Both the position numbers and the translations under genes were made by a program. A stretch of 64,000 nucleotides of DNA. Source: Turritopsis dohrnii. Taxonomy: Eukaryota > Cnidaria > Hydrozoa > Anthoathecata > Oceaniidae. The DNA lies in NCBI GenBank assembly GCA_027922465.2, contig BQMF02000265.1, positions 434,001-498,000 on the forward strand, in the 5' to 3' direction. How positions within the stretch are numbered: position 1 is the first letter of the stretch; every line of letters starts with the position of its first letter. Of this stretch, positions 48,801 to 57,640 are shown one piece after another. The notes beneath the pieces are model-generated. The model saw nothing but the letters and a program-made list of their open reading frames with translations. It ran no database searches and was not told the DNA's origin.

Positions 48801-49683
48801 TCGATATGACATGTAGCGCATGCGCATATCGAAAAAGTTGGATTTCGACTGCGAAGATCGGATTTAGCTTTTTTGTTTGTTTCACGAAAAATACCGCTGA
48901 AAGTGAAAATTTTAATGTAAGTATCACTAAATCGCGCCATTTTAAAATTGAACTGGCTGTGTGGAAATTGGCAAAAACATTTTCGGGTGATTGCCATTGT
49001 ATGAAAAAAAGCTAGTGTAAAGTGGGCTTAACAGATGAATTGAGGTTAATCAATATACAAGTTTATATCTACAGTCACGTGGGCTTGACGTCATCAAACC
49101 AGATTTTGAAACATTCACTCAATGGAATTTCATTAGCCTGACTTGCATCAAAAGTTTTAGCCTCGTATCCACTACACCACCATTACATTTCAATAAATCA
49201 ATCAATATATCTGAATGAGGGTGCATACGAGAAATATATTCAAAGAAGGATTTATTTTTTTTCTAGAAGTATCCCTTGAAAGATATTAAGAAGACTCCAC
49301 CGATGTGGTATGCATAATTAGTGCCCAGCTCTCTCAGTTTTGTCATGAATATTGGTAACGCATGAATAAGAATTAGAATAGAAAAAAAACAAAAGTTATG
49401 AACGTTTTGAGCGTTCTGTAAATTACCACCATCCGCATGATTTCCGCGCAATTGTACTAACTCTAACTATCAAGACGACTAACATAAAAACATCATCTTT
49501 GCTTGTAAGTTTTCTGTTTTATATTATTATGTTTATTTACTTCTAGAATTCACAGCTATAGCTATAGGCCAGTTTTCATGTTGTATTTTTTCGCATTCAC
49601 AGGGACAGAAAATAAATGCGACTGCTGCAAAAATGCTAATAAAAACAATAATGTGGACCGGTCCTTACGGTAGCGGCAAGTAA
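42862..49683 (+). CDS. SLC5-like: SLC5-family sodium/solute symporter (SLC5A6/A8/A12-like)
   Basis: Fifteen exons join in phase: 42862-43215, 43361-43426, 43803-43854, 43932-43999, 44072-44226, 44467-44607, 45204-45339, 45466-45554, 46096-46208, 46651-46721, 46922-47008, 47522-47721, 47842-47945, 48314-48465 and 49603-49683. The product is 622 aa, normal for the family, with about 13 hydrophobic segments. Diagnostic stretches are SSIIGIYFACGG, EYLMAGRDMSWFP, ASYLSAITLLGVPSE, LERRFSPGVRSLG, TLGGMKAVIWTDVFQ, FNPDPRVRNTFWTL, GIFTSCLFSGALSTASSGMN and GIIGGPYLGLFFLGMMVP. The multivitamin (SLC5A6) and monocarboxylate (SLC5A8/A12) transporters are the closest families I recall; the substrate is not decided by sequence alone. 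An extracellular loop rich in Asn-x-Ser/Thr sites (NTNSSF, NGTG) precedes the last membrane segment. The last exon (26 codons) is the least certain. Confidence 0.93.
44669..44901. mobile_element. MITE copy 1 in an SLC5 intron
   Basis: 233 bp, beginning TTAGCGGGATTCGGAAAAAT and ending TTTACGAATCTCCCTAA. The reverse complement of the right end (TTAGGGAGATTCGTAAA) matches the left end at 13 of 17 positions. The interior includes ctatttttctatagattt, atttttccctacaaatcatt and aataagcgtgcaaagtaatg. It is nearly identical to copy 2 over the first 165 bp and lies between exons 44467-44607 and 45204-45339. Confidence 0.8.
45755..46047. mobile_element. MITE copy 2 in an SLC5 intron
   Basis: 293 bp with the same ends and internal blocks as copy 1, plus about 60 extra bases (tttgatacaagaaaaggctt ...) in the middle. 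It lies just upstream of exon 46096-46208. The left-end sequence also occurs, inverted, at the right edge of the broken transposon near 63201. Confidence 0.8.
47030..47165 (+). repeat. tRNA-derived SINE-like segment in an SLC5 intron
   Basis: The segment cagtagcttaatggaagagt ... gaaaggttggagttcaacac resembles a tRNA gene: a box A-like TAGCTTAATGG and, 41 bp on, a box B-like GGTTGGAGTTCAAC, followed by a short non-tRNA body. It does not fold into a complete cloverleaf with a clean acceptor stem by eye, so it is read as a SINE head rather than a functional tRNA. Confidence 0.45.
48797..48835. repeat. Hairpin with a central GCGCATGCGC palindrome
   Basis: TTTTTCGATATG (48797-48808) and CATATCGAAAAA (48824-48835) form perfect 12-bp arms, and the right arm is overlapped by the palindrome GCGCATGCGC (48816-48825). 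The core resembles an NRF1-type site, but its position in the last SLC5 intron leaves a regulatory role open. Confidence 0.45.
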
Positions 49684-50695
49684 ATGTTGCTCTTTCTCTT
49701 TAGAACGAACTTCAAGAGCTTAAAACACCGCGATAAAAACAACAGACGCTTTTCAAGGATTATAAAAAAGCAGCTACGTTTTTTATCAAATCCCATTTAG
49801 AAAAAACATATCACAACGTAAAAAGTCAAACTTGTATATTTAGAGAAGTTTTTCACATATCAAGAGGTTCTGAGATTTTGCTTTTATATCAACAATTCAG
49901 TTACGTTTTACATTATTTTATATTTTGTATATGTTCTATTGTGAATATACATAGTTCTTATTGATGTGTTGCACAACCCATTTGACATGCCTTGCATTTT
50001 GCGCTCCTCTGTTTTACTGAGGTTACCGTCATTTTATTTCGTAATTGGCCGTTCCCATAATTCAATTCTTCCAACACATGCTTCAATTACCACGCTGTAA
50101 TGCTATATTGACTTTCCATTTTCGTGTAGGTGCGGCTTCGAGTCGCGTCTAAGTTGAAAACGTACAATTTTCCTGTCCCAAGCTTTGCCTCAAACAATTC
50201 ATGCATATAAACCCAAGGTTGAAGTGCTACATTTAAACATTTGTAAACCCCAGTCATAAAGGATCTGGAGTGTAGTTGAACACCATAGACTGCCAAGATA
50301 TCATCACGTATGAAGCCTTTATATTTCCCCTGTAGTGTCCAAACCAGAGAGTAAGCGTATCTTTTTTAGCGGCTTTAGAGCAAATTATCCAGGTCAAAGG
50401 GTGTCTAGTTCAAAGGGTACACAAACCAAGACATCAAATATGGATGAAATATGTAGTATACGTTTGTGTAAGTCATCCACCTGTGAATTCGAAAGAAAGC
50501 ACTTCGGTTTCCTTTCAAACAAATGTAGTGCAAATGGGCCTGTTTGAAAATTGGTCATCATTTACATTGAAAAAAAATTTCGGGAAAAAAAACTTTCTAA
50601 ATGTGATTCAGTTTGTACTGGTTATACTTTATTAGAAAATCAATAAGTAACCCAGTGCTGTCATTTTTAAACCATATTTTTATGGTTTTTCTTTT
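49684..50695. other. Intergenic, no gene seen
   Basis: A/T-rich sequence downstream of the SLC5 gene. Frames such as 50087-50296 (minus) and 50335-50547 (plus) have no recognisable motif, splice context or matching partner exon. Confidence 0.45.
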
Positions 50696-51130
50696 AAGCT
50701 ACTAGCTGCCAAGGCGAAAAATAAAATTAAAGAATTGGCAATAATAAGTGTGCCTATGTTGTAGAGCTTGAAAAACTGATCAAAAAAACGTATGGGAACG
50801 TTTTGCTACGACCAACCGTTACGGAGATATCGTCGATCAAAAGTTTTGATGACGTCACAGACCCGTCCCCCCAAAAAGTTAGACCCAAATTTTTTGTAAC
50901 ACATCACCTGTATCGGGGACCCCAAAAAACGTCAGTTATCCCTATCGGTTGCCGAGATAATTTTTCCTAAACGTTGCATTCGATTAGGGTTTCAATACAA
51001 TGGTTTCACACTGACGTCGCACAAAATAAAATAAAATAATCACTCATACAACTCAATCTACCATTTTGCGTGACAAACAAACAGACAGAGAATCGGCTAT
51101 TAATACATAGACTAGCCGCCAAGGCGGCGT
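50696..51130 (+). repeat. 0.44-kb dispersed repeat (family B), copy
   Basis: Runs from actagctgccaaggcg through gtagagcttgaaaaactgat, gaccaaccgttacggagata, gatgacgtcacagaccc, ggaccccaaaaaacgtcag and tggtttcacactgacgtcg to gacagagaatcggctatt and the hairpin GCCGCCaaGGCGGC at 51115-51128. The same order occurs at 54965-55410 and, decayed, at 2494-2965. Confidence 0.88.
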
Positions 51131-52775
51131 CGCTCGCCGCCCATGTGCACCTGCTCTATGTCACCCCGGAGACATAGACGTAAACCTCATATTTCTTGAA
51201 AAACGGCTCGTACAACCTGTGTTCAGCCAGAGGCAGATTCGAAATCAAACATCAAATATCAATTTAAACAATGGTTCCAAAAAAACCCAAATTTCATGAT
51301 GTGTTACTTATTTACTTTTTAAAACAATCCTTGATCAGTACAACAATACACTCAAAACGTAGGGAGAAAAAACTTGCTCTGTATCACTGTATCAATAAAC
51401 GTCAAATTTCCTTATAAACGGCTCGTACAACTTGTGTTCAACCAGAAGCAGATTCGAAGTCACAACCTCTGGTAAAACCAATCTTTTATCAGTGTAACAA
51501 TACACTCAAAACGTATAGATAGAAAACTTCAACTTTTTATTAGCTTTTCTTTTAAAAAAGTTACGCGCTCCAACATGGGTACTATCAAACGTAAGGGGGA
51601 AATGGTTTCTCTTTTTAAAACATCACACAGGAGGAGAGAAAAAAAAGCACGTGCTAAATGAATAAAGTGAATAAAAAAAAAACGTTCGATCTGAAGCGCA
51701 CAACAATTAAAAATAGATATTAAATTATTAAAAGAAAAGCAAAAAAATATTTTGTTTCATGGTAATCTTTTTTTACCTAACATTTTGATTGCTCGAAAAA
51801 AAAGTTCACCCGTCTCAGACAGTCAGGCAAGGATACGTTAGGATACACTGGCAAACATGCTGCCACGTTCTGCCACTGCTGCTTTTTGTCCAAACTGTTT
51901 AACCAGTTAGTTTCTTTGTATTTAGTTGATGTATTGTTTTCAAAGCCATAGTCAACGTAGTGCTTGGAATATAAAACTAACAATAAGAATAAAAACAAAA
52001 CATTATTCTACAATCTTTTATCAGTGTAACAATACACTCAAAACGTAGAGAGAGAAAACTTCAACTTTTTATGAGCTTTTGTTTTAAAAAAGTTACACGC
52101 TCTAACATGGGTGCTATCAAACGTAAGGGGAAAATGGTTTCTCTTCTTAAAAAGTTCACACGGAGGAGAGAAAAAAGGCACGTGCTAAATGAATAAATAG
52201 AATAAAAAAACGTTCGATTAGAACGCTTAACAATTAAAAGAAGAAATTAATTTATCAAAAGAAAACCAAAAAAAAAAAAACATTTTGTTTTGATATGATA
52301 CTCTTTTTTTACCTATCGGTTTTTAAACATTTTGATTGCTCAAAAAAAAAGTTCACCCGTCTCAGACAGTCAGGCAAGAGTTAGTGGCAAACCGAACATA
52401 TGCTGCCACGTTCTGCCACTGCTGCTTTTTGTCCAAAATGTTTAATCAGTTAGTTTCTTTGTATTTAGTTGATGTACTGTTTTCAAAGCCAAGTCAACAT
52501 GGAATATAAAACTAACAATAATGATAAAAACAAAACGTTATTCCTATTAGTTCATCAGCCAAAAAAGGTCACGTTTGATCGGGGTTGCAATGTATTTGCT
52601 TCGAACTCACGTCGCACACAGAAAAAGAAATAATTTCGCTCACAACTCAATGTACCATTTTGCGTGACTTACAAACAAACAAACAAACAAACATACAGAC
52701 AGACGGAGAATCGGCTATTAATATATAGACTAGCCGCCAAGGCGGCGTCGCTCGCCGCCCATGTCCACCTGCTCT
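51131..52775 (+). repeat. 0.87-kb modular repeats (family A), partial and full units
   Basis: Contains two starts of the family A unit. The marker cttttatcagtgtaacaata occurs near 51484 and 52015, only about 530 bp apart, because the first unit lacks its last third (it stops near 52010). The second unit continues to tatatagactagccgccaag and the hairpin at 52732-52745, then ccatgtccacctgctct, where the 1,338-bp transposon interrupts it. Shared blocks include ttcacccgtctcagacagtc, tgccactgctgctttttgtc, cagttagtttctttgtattt and cgaactcacgtcgcacaca. Confidence 0.88.
51575..51661 (+). CDS. 28-aa basic micro-ORF in a family A unit
   Basis: ATG to TGA frame in the repeat unit starting at 51131-51487: begins MGTIKRKGEMVSLFK and ends KKARAK. 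Related frames occur at 52107 (with a different C-terminus, RHVLNE), 54310-54396 (MGAIKRKGGMVSLLKK ... KKARAK) and 58600-58683 (MGAIKRKGKMVSLLKK ... RKGTC). Copies at 57749 and 59481 are broken. Strongly cationic, and Gly at position 2 after the start Met. It may be a chance frame of the repeat; its partial conservation is discussed under findings. Confidence 0.3.
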   Translation: MGTIKRKGEMVSLFKTSHRRREKKARAK

Positions 52776-54113
52776 CCCAGCCGGCACAAGACGTCTTTTA
52801 GACGTCTAAATCCAATCTAAGTTACGTCTTTAGAAAGACGTCTAGCTAAAACGTCTTTTAGACGTCTTTAATCTTGAAAAATCTAAGTCGTCTAAAAGAC
52901 GTCTAAAAATCGTCTTTTAAAGTACGTATTTATTTGGCACTTCCAAGACAAACGCCTTTAAAAAGACATCTTTCTTAAGACATATTAAAGACGTCTTAAT
53001 TATGTCTTTTTTTATTCTTTCCGTTTTATTCGATTTTCGAATGTTTGATATTCGATTTCATGACGGGGTTTCAATAATGTTTCTTCGAAAAGTTCTTGTT
53101 CGTGCTGTTTACAAAAATATGTAAGTAAATCTTTTAATCTTTAACTCCCAATATTAATGAAATTTCGTAAAATCTTTGGTTGTTTTGCTAAGGTAATAAC
53201 ATGTATATTCAGCGATTTTGTTGATTTGCTCTAGTTTTAATGTTAAATGATGGGTGTATTCTTTATGTTTACAGATTCACATACTTGATCATTTGGATCC
53301 TTCAAACCTTTGATTTGGATTTTTGTAAGTATTTTTTATTCTCTTTCGATGCTTTGTTTTGGATGTTAGAGAAAAAAGTCTCTTGCAAAACGTGTAAATG
53401 TATTGGTTTAGTAAATGTTATTTTATACAGAAGCCTTCCCTACATTATTTTTGTATTTCTTTATTTCATTCCAGGGTGATGAGATATGGAAGAAATAATA
53501 AGAGATACGATTCTAAATGCAAGTGTACGAAAATGAAGATGCTTTGCTAGCATACCATGAACTAAAGCCTCCTCCAAGTTATGATGAGTTATATCCTACA
53601 CAAGACAGGGTTTTTCAAACGTTATTTCAGCAAGAACCTTAACTATACTTAAAGTCTTTTTTCTGCATATATTTTCTTTTGTTGTTTTGTTGTATTACGT
53701 ATGAAAAAGTACTGACTCATTCGAAAGAATATAAACATTTTAATTCAACTTAGATGTTTTATTTTCCCTTTAAGGTATAAAGGACGTCTAGAAAAATTCT
53801 ATTTTGTCCGCTTTCAAAACGTCTTTCCTAAGACGTCTTTAAGACGCATTCTCAAAACGTCTTTTAAATATCTTAACAAGACGTCTAAAAGACGTCTAGA
53901 AAAGGTCTATTTTGTCCGCTTTCAAGACATCCTTCCTAAGACGTCTTTAAGACTTATTCTTAAGACGTCTTTTAGATATCTTGACAAGACGTCTAATAGA
54001 CATCTTAGATTAGACGTGTTAAAAGCGGACAAAATAGACGTTTTTTAGACGTCTTTTAGACGGCAAATGCGACGTCTTTTAGACGTCTTTTAGACGTCTT
54101 TGTGCCGGCTGGG
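52776..54113. mobile_element. 1,338-bp DNA transposon made of GACGTC palindromes
   Basis: The inverted ends are CCCAGCCGGCACAAGACGTC and the reverse complement of GACGTCTTTGTGCCGGCTGGG. Both ends (about 52790-52990 and 53770-54100) consist of many reiterated AGACGTCTTTTAGACGTC-type palindromes. Comparing with the uninterrupted unit at about 59275 (cacctgctctgtatcactg) shows that only CT was duplicated on insertion: gctCT before, CTgtatc after. No transposase was recognised. Subterminal palindrome arrays and a 2-bp duplication recall EnSpm/CACTA-like elements, but the ends do not read CACTA, so the superfamily is left open. Confidence 0.85.
53517..53642 (+). CDS. 41-aa ORF with PPxY motif inside the GACGTC transposon
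   Basis: ATG to TAA frame with ordinary composition: MQVYENEDALLAYHELK followed by PPPSYDELYP and TLFQQEP. It sits in the non-repetitive core of the element, just after an acceptor-like ttatttcattccag at 53474. A donor-like ttttt|gtaagtatt lies at 53326. The core could be a captured host exon or the 3' exon of an element gene. PPxY motifs bind WW domains, but nothing else supports a function. Confidence 0.3.
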   Translation: MQVYENEDALLAYHELKPPPSYDELYPTQDRVFQTLFQQEP

Positions 54114-54964
54114 CTGTATCACTGTATCAATAAACGTCAAATTTCCTTATAAACGGCTCGTACAACTTGTGTTCAACCAGAAGCAGATTCGAAGTCACAA
54201 CCTCTGGTAAAACCAATCTTTTATCAGTGTAACAATACACTCAAAACGTAGAGAGAGAAAACTTCAACTTCTTATTAGCTTTTGTTTTAAAAAAGTTACG
54301 CGCTCTAACATGGGTGCTATCAAACGTAAGGGGGGAATGGTTTCTCTTCTTAAAAAGATCACACGGGAGGAGAGAAAAAAGGCACGTGCTAAATGAATAA
54401 AGTGAATAAAAAAAAACGTTCGATCTGACTAAAATAGATTAAAAGAAATCGATTAAAACAAATTAAGACAACTATTATGACAAAAGCAAAAAAAAATATT
54501 TTGTATTTTTGTATTTTTTTACCTATCGGTTTAAACATTTTGATTGCTCGAAAAAAAGTTCACCCGTCTCAGACAGTCGGGCAAGGATACATTAGGATAC
54601 ACTGGTAAACCGCACATGCTCCCACGTTCTGCCACTGCTGCTTTATTATGTCCAAAACGTTTACTCAGTTAGTTTCTTTGTATTTAGTTGATGTATTGTT
54701 TTCAAAGCCAAGTCAACGTGGTATATAAAAGTAACAATAATAATAAAAACAAAACGTTATTCCTATTAGTTTATCAGCCAAAAAAAGTCACGTTCGATTG
54801 AGGGTTGCAATGTATTTGCTTCGAACTCACGTCGCACACACAAAAATAATAATTTCGCTCACAACTCAATCTACCATTTTGCGTGACTTACAAACAAACG
54901 AACAAACAAACAGACAGACGGAGAATCGGCTATTAATATATAGATAGCCGCCAAGGCGGCGTCG
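54114..54964 (+). repeat. 0.87-kb modular repeat (family A), full unit
   Basis: From ctgtatcactgtatcaataa to the hairpin GCCGCCaaGGCGGC (54947-54960). It contains the marker cttttatcagtgtaacaata at 54214, the micro-ORF at 54310-54396, and the acaaacgaacaaacaaacag tail. Its start is the continuation of the unit split by the 1,338-bp transposon. Confidence 0.88.
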
Positions 54965-55410
54965 CTCGCCGCCCATGTTCAGCATGCGTTGAGTTCACCA
55001 AAAGTAAAATTAAGGAATTGGCGATTAGTGTGCCCATGTTGTAGAGCTTGAAAAACTGATCAAAAAAATGTATGGGATCGTTTTGCTACGACCAACCGTT
55101 ACGGAGATATTGTTGATCAAAAATTTTGATGACGTCACAGACCCATCGCCTTAAAAATTAGACCCAAATTTTTCGTCACCCCATCGCCTGTATCGCGGAC
55201 CCCAAAAAACGTCAGTATCTCCATTGGTTACCGAGATAATTTTCCCTAAACGTCACGTTCAATTTGGATCTCAATGGAATGGCTTCACACTGACGTTGCA
55301 CAAAATAAAATAAAATAATTACTCTCACAGCTCACCTTCCATTTTGCGTGACACACAAACAGACAGACAGAGAGTCGGCTATTAATATATAGACTAGCCG
55401 CCAAGGCGGC
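54965..55410 (+). repeat. 0.44-kb dispersed repeat (family B), copy
   Basis: Same blocks as 50696-51130 (ttggcgattagtgtgccc, gaccaaccgttacggagata, gatgacgtcacagaccc, cattggttaccgagataa, gacagagagtcggctatt), ending with the hairpin at 55397-55410. It directly abuts the preceding family A unit: both share the hairpin-end module gcgtcgctcgccgcccatgtt. Confidence 0.88.
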
Positions 55411-57640
55411 GTCGCTCGCCGCCCATGTTCAGCTTGCGTTGTATCACCACCTGCTCCAAATAATTACTCAGCCGATCTTAGATCGAGATGAGTATTGGAA
55501 TCGGCGTTTTTCTTCTTCTTCTTCTTCATTAAATTTTGCCGTTTTCGGAAAGTCCGTTCGGATTTTGGATTGTTTGTTTATTTAATGACAGACCCAAAAC
55601 GTGATGCTAAATGCAATACAAAAAGGGCACTTTCAATAATAACTCATAAAAGAATGATCTTTTCTGTACTTCTGAAATACTTTTAGAAGTTATTTTAGAC
55701 ATGTTTTGTTGATAACTTCTCAATTCAATCTTTAAAATTTTTATTATCAAGTCTGTAAAATATGCACACAGAGCTCGTGAAACGTTTTCGCTTATGTTTT
55801 GAGGAAATTGTAGAAGCTTTGCAGAACCTTTGAAGAAGAATTTTAAGACTTTCTTTCCTGTCTTTATCAACTATTGCCATGGAAATATTATCATGAGAAC
55901 ATTCCTTGTAGGAAATATTTATGTTTAGTCGACTCTGCGAAAAGTTCTTGAAAAAGAAGATGAAGGATTGATAATAAACAAAACTGTGCTGTGTGAAAAA
56001 CTTTCAATATCACAACAGAAATGAATGTAGTATCAACATTACTGGTGAATACGTCTTATCAATAAATTCATGAAACATTTCATTTAATATATATTACACT
56101 GAAAGTTGAAGTTATTGAAAAAAGTAAACAAGTGGAATTGTCATTGAAAGCACACAAAATATGCTTCACTTGTGACAGAATTGACTCATCTGTCTACACA
56201 CTGACACAAACCGAAAGTATAAACATCATGCGCAAGATATTGGTGAACAATAACGTTTAATAAAACTGTTTTTCTGGCTCCGAAATGTCACAGTGAATTG
56301 AAAAGTGGTTGAGATTAAGTTAAATAAATTAAAGAAGGGAGTAATTTTGTGAATTCCAGACTGTATGAAATTATAAGTCACTGTACAATGCTCGATCAAG
56401 TTACCACTGTGTGGGACTGATTGTGTTAAATTCACATTGAAAAAGATGACATTGTTCAAAATAATCAAGATTTTTTTTACTGCAAAGCATTCGATGCAGG
56501 CACAGATTAAGTTTGGGATATATATGCAATGTCAGGAAAAAATCTTTGGATGATAATCAGAATCAAACCAATATACATACATATAATTTAAAAATTTGGC
56601 GTGTACCTAATATGTGCTAGGACACAATATAACATGTTTGAAAAGAACATTGTAATACTGATCCTAAAAAAGTTTTATTGTGTCATTTGTCTTTTCGTGC
56701 ACAATTGCTTTATTTATAAACTCCATGAAAAGATTCAAGTGGTAATATGCAGTCAGTGGCGGATCTAGAGGGCAGGCACATTCTATGGTGAAACACATTA
56801 ACATAATTCGTCAATTCGGTTTATAATATTACCAATGGGATTGTTTGAATGTTTTTTCTTTTTTACACAAGTTGTGACTTACTTCTTGATCCGCCACGGG
56901 CAGGTTTAGTAGAAATAGACTTTCATATTGTATGTTATGTTGATTTAAATTATATACTATATAATTATTATATTATCATGGATTAAAATCTTTGAAATAC
57001 CCAAGTTTCTCCTGCTCCTACTAATCCAAGTTGTGAACAATTTCATGAAACGTTTACTTAAATATGTTACCAATTCGCATTTCTGGCAAAATTTGGAAGG
57101 TTTGCACCAAAAAAAAATTGGAAGGTCCTGAATTTGGCAGTCACTTATGCAGATTTGGCAAAGTCTTCAGTTTTTAAGCAAGTTTGACTTATTTTAACTC
57201 ATTTGATTGTAATAGTGTTGAAGTCAATACATTTGTGCAAGTCTTCGATCCATATAATTTTACATAATTTATGCTAGGTATACGTCTGCAATTTATTTAG
57301 TCTTCCTCAGTTCGGACTAGCCTCTTACTATAAGCGTCATTTCAAAGGGCTTGCCTGTAATGTAACATTTAGCACAATTTAATTGCAATTATAATTGTTA
57401 TATCGGCTGAGTTACCGCCCTTTAGGGCTGTTTTATTGCACTTAAAACCAGCGATAAAACTTCCTTTGCTGCTGGCTTTATCGCTTAATAAAGCTCGTTT
57501 GCACGTGAAGAGAAATACGTTCCTGGTGTTTCAAATCTTGCATGTTCTTAACTCAGCCGTTCATTGTCGCGGTCGCATTTAAAATGTTAGTAGACTTTCT
57601 TGCTTTACACAATGCATTCCGAACGTGAACTTCACGTGGT
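55411..57640. other. 2.2-kb A/T-rich interval between repeat clusters
   Basis: No gene recognised. It contains the short hAT-like element at about 56754-56900 and a ttcttcttcttcttc run near 55510. Frames at 55607-55870 and 56226-56468 (minus) have no motif or splice partner. Confidence 0.45.
56754..56900. mobile_element. hAT-like MITE, about 147 bp
   Basis: Begins CAGTGGCGGATCTAGAGGG, a typical hAT-type terminus, and ends TTGATCCGCCACGGG, which is its imperfect reverse complement (CCCGTGGCGGATCAA). An 8-bp target duplication is not convincing by eye. Confidence 0.6.
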
